From NCBI GenBank assembly GCA_030550275.1, contig JAUQPR010000010.1:1-64000 (forward strand): a stretch of DNA of 64,000 nt. Direction: 5' to 3'. Below, piece by piece: positions 18,701 to 27,160 of this stretch. Source of the DNA: Bacteroidota bacterium (GTDB lineage Bacteria > Bacteroidota > Ignavibacteria > Kapaibacteriales > HRBIN21). How positions within the stretch are numbered: the stretch's first letter is position 1; every line of letters begins with the position of its first letter. Under the pieces are notes generated by a model. That model saw only the letters and a list, made by a program, of their open reading frames with translations, made no database searches and had not been told where the DNA came from. A program made the translations under genes and the position numbers.

Positions 18701-21038
18701 GCCCGAAGTAGCTGGTAAAGCCAATGCCTTCGCTGAGCAGCTGCCGAATCTGCGGTCCATACCGGCTGGTCGAGGGCTCATCGCTCTCCTTGACGATAAG
18801 GTCCAGCCTCATGCCAAGCCGGTCGCGTGCCCAGCTGAGGTGGTCGTCGTACTGGTAGAAGCCGTAGCCGAAGAGGAACAGAGCGCGTTTGCGCCAAAGC
18901 TCCCGCGGGGCGGTATCGGCGGCGAGCGTTTTGTCCACAAGGCGTTCGGCTTCGAGGCTATCGGCTGCGGGCAGCCGTCCGACGAGCATCTCGGGCACAA
19001 AATCCTCGCCCTCCAGCAAGCCGTACCAGTAGTCGCTGACCGGCACTCCGTAGCTGGGCACGACGTTCGGCTTGCCGTACCCAAGCACGTTGCGGGCATC
19101 CCAATTGGCAGTGCCCAGAATCAGCAGCACATACGGTGCCGGGGGCTGCCAGTTCCGGTACGCATAGCGCAGAAACGCTTTGATGGCGTGTGGGGAGCGC
19201 CGTCCCCAGCCGAAGGCAATGGCAACATCTTCGACCGAAACGATACGCGTGCGCAATCCCTGCCGACGCTGGCGATGCTCCGCCCAGCGCCGTGCAGCCG
19301 GGAAGAAGCGCGGTACCGTCAACACAATGGCATCCGCCTGTGCCGAATCCAGTAGCTCCCGCAAGGGCTCGATGCGCTCCAGGCGTGCAACCTCCCATGC
19401 GCTGGAATCGGCTGCCCATACCCTCGCCGCTGAGCCCGCCGGAAGAACGAACGTAACAGCAAAGCTGCCACCAGTGCTTTCCCCGTGCAGCAACTGCCCT
19501 CGCCCGCCAAGCGTATCCAGCACCACGATCCGACTACCCCAGAAGCCATCGATGCGCACGACGGTGGTGCGGTCTTGCGCCGGATACTCCCCGACGTACC
19601 GCCCGGCTGTAGCCACCGGTTGCTGCAGCGCTCTGATGCGGATGGCATCCAAGCCCTGCTCGGCTGCCCCACAAGCGCTTCCCGCGGCACCGAAGGACTC
19701 GATCCGCAGCCGATTCCACCCCACCGCCCACCGCTGCACAGGCACCGAAAGCCTCCAATGCTGCGGACCTATCCCACTCCACTGCAGTACCGCCAAGGTG
19801 TCTGCATTGAGCAATACGCGCCAGCGGTGCTCGGGAGCGCACGGCGCAAGCCCATTGAAGCTGTACCCAAACAGCTCCAGCCACAGCGTATCACCGGTGA
19901 GCGGAAGTAGCAGGGAGTCCTGCCACACCTGCCCTGGTCGGAGCACCGCCCAGTACCAGCCCTCACCTGGGGCTGTCTCTGTGCGGTAGCGCGAGTAATC
20001 GCCTTGGGCATTTATCCCGTACACGTACGTGCGGTCGCGCTCCCAGTGGAACTCCAGCACACTGGGCAGGCGAACGGTATCGGCGGCGTCGTCGGGGAAG
20101 GGCACATAGCGGGCAGCGGCGCTGTCGGCAAGACTGAGGAAGAAGGACTCCTCGGCATCGTAGAAATCGAACCAGGTTGTGTCACCAGCGGCACGGCGCC
20201 CGAAGAAGAAGAGCGTATCCTCCGCGCTGAGCACGCCATCGCGGTCCGTGAGTAGGATCGGCACGGAGCGACCGCGCCAGAGGAGGTGGAGCCGTCGGGA
20301 GTCCACGCCGCGCCATTCGGGCATGAGCTGGAGTATGCTCGCCCCAGTCACGATTGCAACGCCATCGGTGCGCGTGCGCAGGCGCAGTACCGGCTGCTGT
20401 ACGGGAAAGGGTACGCTCTCCCGCTGCTGTGGCTGGGCTTCTGCACGGGCTGCGAGCCAGGCGTAATGCTCCGGGTTGAGGAGCCGCAGAAACTCCTGTT
20501 CCTGTGGCATCCTCCAGCCTCTTACCGGCTTCGGGAGAGGGCTGCGGAAGGTTAGCCGAATCTCCCATCGCTGCCATAGCCGCAACTTGCCCGTGCTGGA
20601 TTCGTACGCCCACGGCTGCACCTGCAATGCTGCCAGCCTGACCCCGCGCCACCATCCAATGGAGTGGAGCTGCACTCGAGGGAGGGAATTCACCCGCACC
20701 TGCTGCACCGGCTGCGCACCGAAGAGCTCCCCCGTGCTTGCCAGCCGAACGCCGGACCACTCTACCGGAGATGCCGCCTCCCAGGCAAGCTCCGCACCAT
20801 CGTCGGGAAGGGCAAGGAGCCATCCCACCGATGGCAATGCTGCCGCTGCAGTATCCGCCGGCAACAGCCCCTCCGGCAGAGAGAAGCTCACGCGCCCATC
20901 GCTGTGGTGATGCTGCTGCGGCGCTGGCAGTTCAACCCGCACGTGTACGCCATCCGGAGCGACGCGAACCTGCACCGTCGCCGCCTGCAGCGCTATCCCC
21001 GTTGTGCCGATGAGGACCCATTGCACGCACGCTCTCAT
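15762..21038 (-). CDS. Gingipain-type (C25) cysteine protease, PorU-like, with FlgD-like C-terminal domain
   Basis: 1758 residues from ATG 21038, which starts a normal signal peptide (MRACVQWVLIGTTGIALQA); a GTG at 21059 would add seven residues. After about 560 residues of beta-rich prodomain comes the Peptidase_C25 region with VPVSDYWYGLLEGEDF and VGRLPAAD; the catalytic dyad is His780 (YFGHGAE) and Cys810 (TLSCSMGNF). About 800 residues of beta-sandwich repeats follow, ending with an FlgD-Ig-like C-terminal domain (GRPVWSEE to GVYLWRLWIP). PorU, the sortase that removes type IX signals and attaches LPS, has this plan but is usually 1100-1300 residues, so this may be PorU with an expanded C-terminal region or a secreted gingipain-like protease. 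The gene stands alone, with no por genes adjoining. Confidence 0.85.
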   Translation of the reverse strand: MRACVQWVLIGTTGIALQAATVQVRVAPDGVHVRVELPAPQQHHHSDGRVSFSLPEGLLPADTAAAALPSVGWLLALPDDGAELAWEAASPVEWSGVRLASTGELFGAQPVQQVRVNSLPRVQLHSIGWWRGVRLAALQVQPWAYESSTGKLRLWQRWEIRLTFRSPLPKPVRGWRMPQEQEFLRLLNPEHYAWLAARAEAQPQQRESVPFPVQQPVLRLRTRTDGVAIVTGASILQLMPEWRGVDSRRLHLLWRGRSVPILLTDRDGVLSAEDTLFFFGRRAAGDTTWFDFYDAEESFFLSLADSAAARYVPFPDDAADTVRLPSVLEFHWERDRTYVYGINAQGDYSRYRTETAPGEGWYWAVLRPGQVWQDSLLLPLTGDTLWLELFGYSFNGLAPCAPEHRWRVLLNADTLAVLQWSGIGPQHWRLSVPVQRWAVGWNRLRIESFGAAGSACGAAEQGLDAIRIRALQQPVATAGRYVGEYPAQDRTTVVRIDGFWGSRIVVLDTLGGRGQLLHGESTGGSFAVTFVLPAGSAARVWAADSSAWEVARLERIEPLRELLDSAQADAIVLTVPRFFPAARRWAEHRQRRQGLRTRIVSVEDVAIAFGWGRRSPHAIKAFLRYAYRNWQPPAPYVLLILGTANWDARNVLGYGKPNVVPSYGVPVSDYWYGLLEGEDFVPEMLVGRLPAADSLEAERLVDKTLAADTAPRELWRKRALFLFGYGFYQYDDHLSWARDRLGMRLDLIVKESDEPSTSRYGPQIRQLLSEGIGFTSYFGHGAEANMELQGWEPQRLDPTPRLGILMTLSCSMGNFATPYVRSYNEQYVALPQRGFAAALGMAGIGFDVLERSLQYYFFQALVETRLRTLGALYLEARRSLTGQFNPQVLSNDLYRATLLQHTLLGDPLLRFPVDTLPDLALLPEPVLHSGDGRARWEFTQSDTALRLRLRVGNLGIAAPPGWSLQLLHRSGQVQDTLRVVDTVGVAFERVLEFALPQAWLSAGEHRLQIRLNADSSLPELDYSNNSVELRYRVFQTVLLPLEPLPCWNVGPGAARFRVLLPTRDAPAWEFEAQLWRDSLLVEEATEGFRSWDEVVQWEPSAQLEPERAYRFRIRARRSGALDWSGWLEVPFWVDTGLSARTVRWRMFSAETFGTAQWQGMQLVADSLVRLEPEQRRLQLQMSSDPDPLRATAVVALEGQPVLELRGEAGIGVVLLTLQDSLRQRVLFYRTGRAGESADAAALLALLRDSVRSGEVVALVLSGDGLWRFDSLGLEQLRQTLRSLYGAALADSLQRDRRIAYALLARRGAPRAIAERWKLGDTLRVDAVLSWRVAESWVQTPWIGPAQQLGQLRLRLREPYAWEGRVLGRSSLEETGEDLLALLQGDTLVELRGEPYAYVRVELHVRGGEQPALEELALDFVPQGELALRSQELQVSQQPGSDTLQVRFGVWNRALRAVATPVRVQMSTASAGVLFERTFPVEIPPDTLREFVVLLPSTGWALQDTLSLRGWSPGELYAFNDRAAVPVQKQPDQEPPKLELWWQQEETVVRLQQGMSIERRPRLWAILQDNLPLLSAARALTLWIDGRRMDSTTAEHYRVYAAEQFAQLPEQIRQSLPQQARVVVECLPRLLPPGTVLLRLVGEDAAGLRDTLALELLVTTERRILLQRLFPQPGGDELRVDFLLQSYHPQERVRAELFDLTGRPVWSEEFVAFSGGNRWSWSGRDQAGRSVGSGVYLWRLWIPEMGSATGISGMWLRLP

Positions 21039-21103
21039 CCTTCCCCTTGCACCGCACACAACTGGCAGCGCTGCTGGCAGTCCACCCTACTTCGCTCCAG
21101 CCT

Positions 21104-22429
21104 TTAGCGGGTGTGCCCTTGATTCCCTTGCTGCACCGTTGCTCGAAGCCCTGCCAGAATGCGCTCGCTAATCTCCTCGGCTAAGGCTTTGCGGACGGCG
21201 TCATCGCTGCTGAGATATGCCGAGACCGCCTCGCGCACGCGCTGGCGAATGATCTCGGCGGTGCCGCCCTCTAAGGCTTCCGCCAGGCGATGGATATCGC
21301 GCGATTGTTGCTCGAGCGTCTCCAACTGCCCCCGCGCGGCGTCCTCCATCTTCTTGAGCATCTTGTCCATGCGCTCTTCGGCTTCCGTGTAGAAGAGCGT
21401 GAACGCCAGCAACGTCAGCATGGAGAACTCCAGGAAGATCGCAAACAGAATCAGCGTCGGGCGCGTTGCGGGGATGAACTTCAGCCCGCGGATTCCGATG
21501 GCGATGATGAGCAACGCAGCACCACCGTAGGCCAGCCCGGTAACGGCATTGGAGTACTTCTCCGCAAAGTGATGGCTCATGTAAAGCCGCAACGCCTTCC
21601 CGATACGGAGCCGATTGCGACGCCACTCCTGTGCTTCGCGCGTGTCCACGATCTCGCGCGCGACGAAATCGGAGAAGTGCTCCCGAATGCGGTTGTCCAA
21701 CACCTCCTTGCGGAATTTGACGACGTCTACGTCTTCGGTAAACGCCTCCTCAAAGCGCAGCGGATAGCGCCGCGATGCAGCTTGCTCCTCCTCCGGCGTC
21801 GTACGCTCCCAGACGTAGAGGAACACCGGGCGCAACTCCGCCCAATCGCGCTGGCGCAGCTCCTCATCCCGCATCGTCAGCACGTGAATTACCTCCTCGC
21901 TGAAGCCCGTCTGGATGCGCACCTTCGCCTTTGTCTCTTCGATGGCTTCCTCCACCTTTGCCGACATCAGCCCGATGCTCGGCGGCAGAATCAGCGTCAG
22001 CAGCACCGCCACCAGAAAGCCGATATCGATGGACAGGATGATGAAGCCGAAGGGCTCCAAAATGATTGGGTCCTCGCCCAGCTTTGGTGCCTTTGCCAGC
22101 CACTCTCCGGCAGCTTTCGTATAGCCGTGCTCCTGCTCATTGCGCGCTTTGTTGGTGAAGTCGAAGATGTACTCGCGATTGATGTACTCTTTGCGCACCT
22201 CCATGCCGGCGTACTTCTCCCCTTCCGCCGAAGGAGTGGCATATACGCCTCGAAAGTTCACCAACGGCTTCCCCGTGGCTGGCTTGAACTGGCTGACGAA
22301 GAAGTACTCCACAATCCTGGGCAGTAACGCCGTGTGGAATACCCACGTGCTCACAAGGAACGCTCCTACAAAGAGCGCGTAGTGCTGGAAGCCGATACGT
22401 GAGGGCTTTGCTTTGGGCTGCGCCAGCAT
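21104..22429 (-). CDS. Four-helix membrane protein with C-terminal coiled coil, function unknown
   Basis: 441 residues. Predicted membrane segments lie at about 18-40 (ALFVGAFLVSTWVF), 125-152 (FIILSIDIGFLVAVLLTLIL), 303-322 (GAALLIIAIGIRG) and 330-352 (LILFAIFLEFSMLTLLAFTLF). Between helices 1 and 2 is a charged loop of about 85 residues; between 2 and 3 is a long acidic/basic helical region; the last 90 residues are a strongly predicted amphipathic coiled coil (DKMLKKMEDAARGQLETLEQ). I do not recognise the family. It is a single-gene unit divergent from the lysine aminotransferase gene and just upstream of the C25 protease on the same strand, 65 bases away, so it may be the first gene of that transcript. 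Confidence 0.75.
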   Translation of the reverse strand: MLAQPKAKPSRIGFQHYALFVGAFLVSTWVFHTALLPRIVEYFFVSQFKPATGKPLVNFRGVYATPSAEGEKYAGMEVRKEYINREYIFDFTNKARNEQEHGYTKAAGEWLAKAPKLGEDPIILEPFGFIILSIDIGFLVAVLLTLILPPSIGLMSAKVEEAIEETKAKVRIQTGFSEEVIHVLTMRDEELRQRDWAELRPVFLYVWERTTPEEEQAASRRYPLRFEEAFTEDVDVVKFRKEVLDNRIREHFSDFVAREIVDTREAQEWRRNRLRIGKALRLYMSHHFAEKYSNAVTGLAYGGAALLIIAIGIRGLKFIPATRPTLILFAIFLEFSMLTLLAFTLFYTEAEERMDKMLKKMEDAARGQLETLEQQSRDIHRLAEALEGGTAEIIRQRVREAVSAYLSSDDAVRKALAEEISERILAGLRATVQQGNQGHTR

Positions 22430-22470
22430 GTTCCTCTCCGGTCAATTTGGCACTGCTCCTTCACGAATAC

Positions 22471-22501
22471 GCAATATAGCACAATCGCGTCAACTGACCA
22501 A
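22471..22501 (-). promoter_or_regulatory. Possible promoter for the four-helix membrane protein gene
   Basis: On the minus strand a TTGG at the upstream end is followed, about 20 bases later, by TATATTGC (22478-22471), a 6-of-8 type match to TAnnTTTG. It lies about 42 bases before the ATG. Weak evidence. Confidence 0.25.
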
Positions 22502-22575
22502 CGCTTGCGGCAAACACGAACGCCTTGCCGCTGTTCGTTTCTCCATCCGGCTTGTTTCAGTAGAGCTGTTCCTCC

Positions 22576-23976
22576 ATGTCTGGCGCACCGCTCTCGGTCC
22601 TGGACACACTGCTCTCGCCCGATGCGGCGGCCTACCAGCCAATGTTCCCCGTCGCAGCCGAGGAGGTGCTCGCCGAGCTGCGCAAGCACATACTCGTTGA
22701 CGGCTTCGACCTCGTGGTGGACCTGGAGCGCAGCCGCACCCCCGTGATTGTGGATGCCCGCACGGGGAAGCGCTATGCGGACTTCTTCACCTGCTTTGCT
22801 TCGATGCCGCTGGGCTTCAACCATCCGGGGCTGTTCGAGCCTGGGTTCCTCCGTCGGCTGCTGCTGGCAGCCCTGAACAAGCCCTCCAACTCGGACGTGT
22901 ACACCGACATCTACGCAGGCTTTGTCAAAACGCTCTTCGCACTTGCCGCTCCCGAGCCCTTCCGCTATGCCTTCTTCATCGAGGGCGGTGCCTTAGCCGT
23001 GGAAAACGCGCTCAAGGTCGCCTTCGATTGGAAGGTGCGTCAGAACTTCCGCAAGGGTTCCCCCTACGAGCGCGGGCATCAGGTCATCCACTTCCGTCAG
23101 GCATTCCACGGGCGCAGCGGCTATACGCTCTCGCTGACCAACACCGACCCCATCAAGACGATGTACTTCCCGAAGTTCTCCTGGCCGCGCATCCACAATC
23201 CTGCCCTGCGCTTCCCGGTCACCGAGCAGGTGCTCGAGCAAGTTCTCCGCGAAGAACAGTTTGCGCTGGAGCAAATCAAAGAGGCATTCCGCCGGCACAG
23301 CGATGATATCGCCGCCATCATCATCGAGCCGATCCAAGGCGAGGGCGGCGATAACCACTTCCGCCCGGAGTTCCTCCAAGCCCTGCGCCAGCTCGCCGAT
23401 GAAAACGATGCCCTGCTCATCTTCGATGAGGTGCAGACTGGCGTGGGGCTGACCGGCACCATGTGGGCGTTCGAGCAACTGGGCGTGGTTCCGGATATTT
23501 TGGTCTTCGGCAAAAAGATGCAGGTCTGCGGCATCCTGGTCACCGACCGCATAGACTCCGAACCCGAGAACGTCTTCCACGTCCCGGGGCGCATTAACTC
23601 CACCTGGGGCGGGAACCTGGTTGACATGCTGCGGGCAACGCGCTACCTGGAGATCATCCACCAGGAGCGGCTCCTGGAGCACGTCCGCACCGCCGGAGAG
23701 TACCTGCAAGCCCAGTTGCAGCAGTTGCAGGAGGAGTTCCCCACCCTCATCAGCAATGCCCGTGGGCGTGGGCTCTTCTGTGCCTTCGATCTGCCCAACG
23801 ACGCCGTCCGACGCCGCTTCCGGCAACTGGCGTTTGAGCAGGGGCTGCTCCTGCTCCCCTGCGGTGAACGTTCCATCCGCTTCCGCCCACCGCTGAATAT
23901 CCCGCTGGAGACCATCGCCGAGGGGATGGGGCTCATCCGCGGCATCTGCACACGGCTGCAGCGCGAGCTCCCGTAA
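22576..23976 (+). CDS. lat: L-lysine 6-transaminase
   Basis: 466 residues. This class III aminotransferase shows the features of the Lat subfamily: FIEGGALAVENALKVAFDWK (151 region), FRQAFHGRSGYTLSLTNT, IIIEPIQGEGGDNHF, LLIFDEVQTGVGLTGTMWAFE and ILVFGKKMQVCG, with the PLP lysine within Lys313-Lys314. The reaction moves the epsilon-amino group of lysine to 2-oxoglutarate, giving 2-aminoadipate semialdehyde (cyclising to piperideine-6-carboxylate) and glutamate, the first step of one lysine catabolic route. No downstream dehydrogenase gene is adjacent. The gene is monocistronic; its stop lies 2 bases from the stop of the convergent nrnA gene. Confidence 0.92.
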   Translation: MSGAPLSVLDTLLSPDAAAYQPMFPVAAEEVLAELRKHILVDGFDLVVDLERSRTPVIVDARTGKRYADFFTCFASMPLGFNHPGLFEPGFLRRLLLAALNKPSNSDVYTDIYAGFVKTLFALAAPEPFRYAFFIEGGALAVENALKVAFDWKVRQNFRKGSPYERGHQVIHFRQAFHGRSGYTLSLTNTDPIKTMYFPKFSWPRIHNPALRFPVTEQVLEQVLREEQFALEQIKEAFRRHSDDIAAIIIEPIQGEGGDNHFRPEFLQALRQLADENDALLIFDEVQTGVGLTGTMWAFEQLGVVPDILVFGKKMQVCGILVTDRIDSEPENVFHVPGRINSTWGGNLVDMLRATRYLEIIHQERLLEHVRTAGEYLQAQLQQLQEEFPTLISNARGRGLFCAFDLPNDAVRRRFRQLAFEQGLLLLPCGERSIRFRPPLNIPLETIAEGMGLIRGICTRLQRELP

Positions 23977-23978
23977 GC

Positions 23979-24977
23979 TCAGCGGAGATACGCCCGCGCA
24001 CGCTCGACAACGCGGTGGCATACCTCCAGGAGGCTTCCCGTCCGCACCCGGGCTCCGGCAGCATGCTCATGCCCCCCGCCCCCGAACTCCGCTGCCAGCT
24101 CGTGCACCGCAACCGCTCCACGCGAGCGGAAGGAGAGCTTGACCCCTGGTTCATCCGGCAGCTCCACCGCCAAGATCCCCAACTGCACTCCCCGGACCGC
24201 AAGCGTGTACTGCGCGAACCCTTCGATATCCTCCGAGCGCGCCCCCAAGCGCAGGAACAGCTCGCGCGGGACCACCATCAGGGCAACGCGCCCATCGTGG
24301 TAGAGCTCCAGCGTCTCCAATGCCTCCCCCAACAGGCGCATCCGTGCCAGAGACCAGGAGGAGAAGAGCTGCTCGTGCATCTGCTCGGGATTCACCCCCA
24401 GCTCCAGTAGCTCCGCAACCGTCCGGTGCAGCTCCGCTGTCACGCGGGAGAAGGCAAAGCTGCCCGTGTCCGTCACGATCGCAGCGTAGAGCGCTTGGGC
24501 AATCTCGCGCTGCCGATAGGGACCTCCGGCGCAGCGCAAGAAGCGCCACAGCAGCTCCCCGGTGGCGCTGCTTGCGGGATCAACCACGTAGATGTCGGCA
24601 AAGGGTTGGGGCGCCAGATGGTGGTCGAAGACCACCTTCGTGGCATGGGATGCCAGGACCGGCTCCGCCAATGCCCCCAGCCGATGCGGCTCGCTGGTAT
24701 CCACGACCACAATAGTGTCAACGCTCGGCAAGGGTTCCAGTGCCCAGTACTGCTCGATGCGCTCCGCTGCGGGCAGGAAGCGCAGGACCTCAGGCACGGG
24801 GCTGGGCAGGAGGATCCTCACCTGCTTGCCCTGCGCCTCCAGGTAGTGCAGTAGCGCCAACGCCGAACCAATTCCATCGCCATCGGGATGGACGTGCGTG
24901 GTGACAAGCACGGTCTGGCTGCGGCAGAGCTGCTGCAGCGCTTGCTCGAACTGCTGCTGGAGGGTCTCTGTGCTCAC
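23979..24977 (-). CDS. nrnA: DHH-family bifunctional oligoribonuclease/PAP phosphatase NrnA
   Basis: 332 residues from GTG 24977. This start gives a GTGA overlap with the upstream metallophosphoesterase stop and leaves a normal N-terminus. DHH phosphoesterase motifs are in order: HVHPDGDGIGS (28-38), VVDTSEPH, FDHH (117-120) and DPASSATGE, followed by the DHHA1 domain with SFRSRGAVAVHELA and the RNA-binding FGGGGHEHAAGA. NrnA degrades 2-5 nt RNA and dephosphorylates 3'-phosphoadenosine 5'-phosphate, with Mn as cofactor, in the cytoplasm. It is last in a SAM hydrolase-metallophosphoesterase-nrnA row. Confidence 0.93.
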   Translation of the reverse strand: MSTETLQQQFEQALQQLCRSQTVLVTTHVHPDGDGIGSALALLHYLEAQGKQVRILLPSPVPEVLRFLPAAERIEQYWALEPLPSVDTIVVVDTSEPHRLGALAEPVLASHATKVVFDHHLAPQPFADIYVVDPASSATGELLWRFLRCAGGPYRQREIAQALYAAIVTDTGSFAFSRVTAELHRTVAELLELGVNPEQMHEQLFSSWSLARMRLLGEALETLELYHDGRVALMVVPRELFLRLGARSEDIEGFAQYTLAVRGVQLGILAVELPDEPGVKLSFRSRGAVAVHELAAEFGGGGHEHAAGARVRTGSLLEVCHRVVERARAYLR

Positions 24978-26185
24978 CCGTGCTCTCCCTTCGCTTTCAC
25001 CAGCCGAATGTGGGTGATCTCCGGCGGGCAATTCCAGCGCACGGGGATGCCCACCGTCCCAATCCCGCGTGTAACGTACATCCAGGCACTCGGACGCTGC
25101 TGCGAATAGTACGTCCCTGCAACGTAGGGCGAGACCAATGCTGCAAACGAGAGCGATAGCTCCCCAACGCGTGCCAGCACAATCTGCCCTCCGTGCGTAT
25201 GCCCGGCAAGTACGCCATCCGCACCCAGCAGGACCAGCTCCTCAAAGTAGTACGGGCGATGGCAGAGCACAATCCGCGGTGCGGGCACGCTCGTCAGCAG
25301 GCGTTCCCACGCGCTGAGCACCCCATCCGGATCGCGCCCACGCTGGAGATACTCCGGCAGTGCGCGGGCGTAGAAGTCATCGATTCCGGCGATGCTGAGC
25401 TGCGCCCCTCCGCGCTCCAGCACGATTGCCTCGTTGCGCAGCACGCGGACTCCGGCATCCTCAATAGCGCGGCAGATCTGCTCCACCTGCCCAGAGAAGT
25501 AGTCGTGGTTGCCCGTCACGGCGAACACCCCCAGCGGTGCGCTCAGTCCGGCAAAGGCTTCGGCAAAGGGGTAGATCTCCGCTGTCCGATTGATGATGAA
25601 GTCGCCCGGCAGAACAATGAGGTCGCATCCGAGCGCCTCCAGCTCGCGCCGGTAGTGCTCCATCTGCTGGCGCTGCATGAAGGGTCCCGAATGCACATCC
25701 GCAACCATGCCGATGGTCAGCCCATCGAAGGCATCGGGCAGATTGGGAAGCGCAAGCGTCACCGTTTGAACATGCTCGCGCTGCGGCAATGCCAGCATCC
25801 GCGTAGATGCTGCCATCCCAATCACTGCTACCGCTCCCACGCGCAGGAACTCCCGCCGATGCTGATTCACCCCAGCGGTCTGCACCGTCGGGCGCCGTGC
25901 GCTGAGCCCTGCCCACAGCGTCAGGAGAACGCCCGCCAGTACAACCCCCAACGTGGGAATCCACGCAACTGTCCACACCACCGTTGGGAGCTCCAGCGGG
26001 AAGGCTTTGTACAGGAGCAGACTGTACACCAACGGAAGGTGCGCCCCGAGAATTCCCCCAAGCGCACCCCACCGCTGGCGAGGCGGCAGCGTTCGAAGCC
26101 ATCGCCGCCAGCCTGGAAGCTCCAGAAGGCTCAGCCCCACAAGTCCGGCTATTGCCGCCAGAAATGCTGTCGTCCCGTCCGGCAT
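24974..26185 (-). CDS. Membrane-anchored metallophosphoesterase with internal twin-arginine motif
   Basis: 403 residues. The first 100 residues contain three or four membrane helices. Then comes HRREFLRVGAVAVIGMAAS (from residue 109), which looks like a twin-arginine signal (Arg110, Arg111) placed after the helices. The calcineurin-like phosphatase domain (about 140-395) has all metal motifs: GMVADVHSG, LPGDFI, TGNHDYFSG and GVLAGHTHGGQI. YkuE/YaeI-type relatives hydrolyse lipid or UDP-sugar phosphoesters on the outer face of the membrane; the substrate here cannot be told. The gene follows the SAM hydrolase gene by 54 bases and overlaps nrnA by GTGA. Confidence 0.88.
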   Translation of the reverse strand: MPDGTTAFLAAIAGLVGLSLLELPGWRRWLRTLPPRQRWGALGGILGAHLPLVYSLLLYKAFPLELPTVVWTVAWIPTLGVVLAGVLLTLWAGLSARRPTVQTAGVNQHRREFLRVGAVAVIGMAASTRMLALPQREHVQTVTLALPNLPDAFDGLTIGMVADVHSGPFMQRQQMEHYRRELEALGCDLIVLPGDFIINRTAEIYPFAEAFAGLSAPLGVFAVTGNHDYFSGQVEQICRAIEDAGVRVLRNEAIVLERGGAQLSIAGIDDFYARALPEYLQRGRDPDGVLSAWERLLTSVPAPRIVLCHRPYYFEELVLLGADGVLAGHTHGGQIVLARVGELSLSFAALVSPYVAGTYYSQQRPSAWMYVTRGIGTVGIPVRWNCPPEITHIRLVKAKGEHG

Positions 26186-26239
26186 TGGTGTGGCTCTTCG
26201 AGGGATGCCAGAGACGAAGCTCTGTGGGATTTCCGTGCT

Positions 26240-27043
26240 TCAGACCCGCCACGCGCGCACAGCTTCCCCCAAGTTCACCTGGAGCCGCAGCGCAGCGCTG
26301 CCGTTGCGACAGCCGATCTCCAGCAGCCCATCGCTGCCGACGTAGGCAGGGAGCTCGCCTTCGGCAACTTCGGCAAAGGTGGAGTAGATGCCCACCATGG
26401 TATGCTCGCGCACGGCAATACGCCAGCGGAAGCGCTCCTGAGGGGTCTGCCCAATGTGCAGCTCCGCAGCCGCCAGCGAGGTGATGAGGTTACCGAAGCG
26501 GTCAATGTGCAGAATCTCCCCAATCCAGACGCCGTCGTGGAACTCGCGGCGTGGTGGGGGCAAGCGCACCAAGCGGCTTGGCTCCAGCGGCATCCCCAAC
26601 TGCTCCAGCCGCACCCCTTGCGCCAGATACGCCGCCGCCGGAGCGAAGATGTCTCTGCCGTGAAATGTGCTGCTCACCGGCTCCAGTCGGTAGGCGGGGT
26701 TCTCCAGCACCACTGCCCGCGCCACCTCGTAGCGCTCCAACAGGAAGCTCAGCAGTCCATTATCCGGCGCCAGGAAGTACTTCCGATTGAGCTCCACCGC
26801 AACGGCACGCCGCTCGGTGCCAACACCGGGGTCCACGATCGCAACGAAGATCGCCCCATCGGGGAAGTAGGGTTCGGCAACCCACAGTGCGTACGCGCCT
26901 TGGCGAACGTGCTGCGGGCGCACCGCGTGCAGCAGATCGATGACCGGCACCCCGGGGGCAATCCGAGCAATCACCCCCTTGAGGACCCCCACGTAGGTGT
27001 CCTGCAAGCCGTAGTCAGTCAGCAGCACAATTGGTCCCGCCAT
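26240..27043 (-). CDS. SAM hydrolase / SAM hydroxide adenosyltransferase (DUF62 family)
   Basis: 267 residues from ATG 27043 (the open frame extends 16 codons upstream without family sequence). It has the signatures of the fluorinase/SAM hydrolase fold: LLTDYGLQDTYVGVLKGVI, VIDLLHAVRPQ, FVAIVDPGVGTERR, APDNGLLSFLL, STFHGRDIFAPAAAYLAQG and the C-terminal HIDRFGNLITSL. Members cleave S-adenosylmethionine to adenosine and methionine with water acting as nucleophile. The physiological role is unclear. The gene is divergent from a lipoprotein gene and leads the metallophosphoesterase-nrnA row. Confidence 0.9.
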   Translation of the reverse strand: MAGPIVLLTDYGLQDTYVGVLKGVIARIAPGVPVIDLLHAVRPQHVRQGAYALWVAEPYFPDGAIFVAIVDPGVGTERRAVAVELNRKYFLAPDNGLLSFLLERYEVARAVVLENPAYRLEPVSSTFHGRDIFAPAAAYLAQGVRLEQLGMPLEPSRLVRLPPPRREFHDGVWIGEILHIDRFGNLITSLAAAELHIGQTPQERFRWRIAVREHTMVGIYSTFAEVAEGELPAYVGSDGLLEIGCRNGSAALRLQVNLGEAVRAWRV

Positions 27044-27125
27044 CGCTCTACCGCGGTACTGCCTTGGCTGAAGACGAAGATCGCGGCGCACACGCGCTCT
27101 GTGCCGTCAGCGGGGGAAAATTCCG

Positions 27126-27133
27126 CAATTTTG
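27126..27133 (+). promoter_or_regulatory. Possible -7 element (CAATTTTG) upstream of lipoprotein gene
   Basis: CAATTTTG matches TAnnTTTG at all positions but the first and lies 28 bases upstream of the ATG, the same distance as the exact matches elsewhere in the window. No -33 box is seen. Confidence 0.35.
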
Positions 27134-27160
27134 CTGCCAATCTCATGCCTACGGCGCCAG

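Noticed and set aside
25193-27160. Very long plus-strand open frame running into the lipoprotein gene (over 1000 codons in total)
   Set aside because: The first 656 codons are antisense to the metallophosphoesterase and SAM hydrolase genes, read as Arg/Pro/His-rich low-complexity protein and match nothing. It is a shadow of GC-rich codon bias; the real gene starts at 27161.
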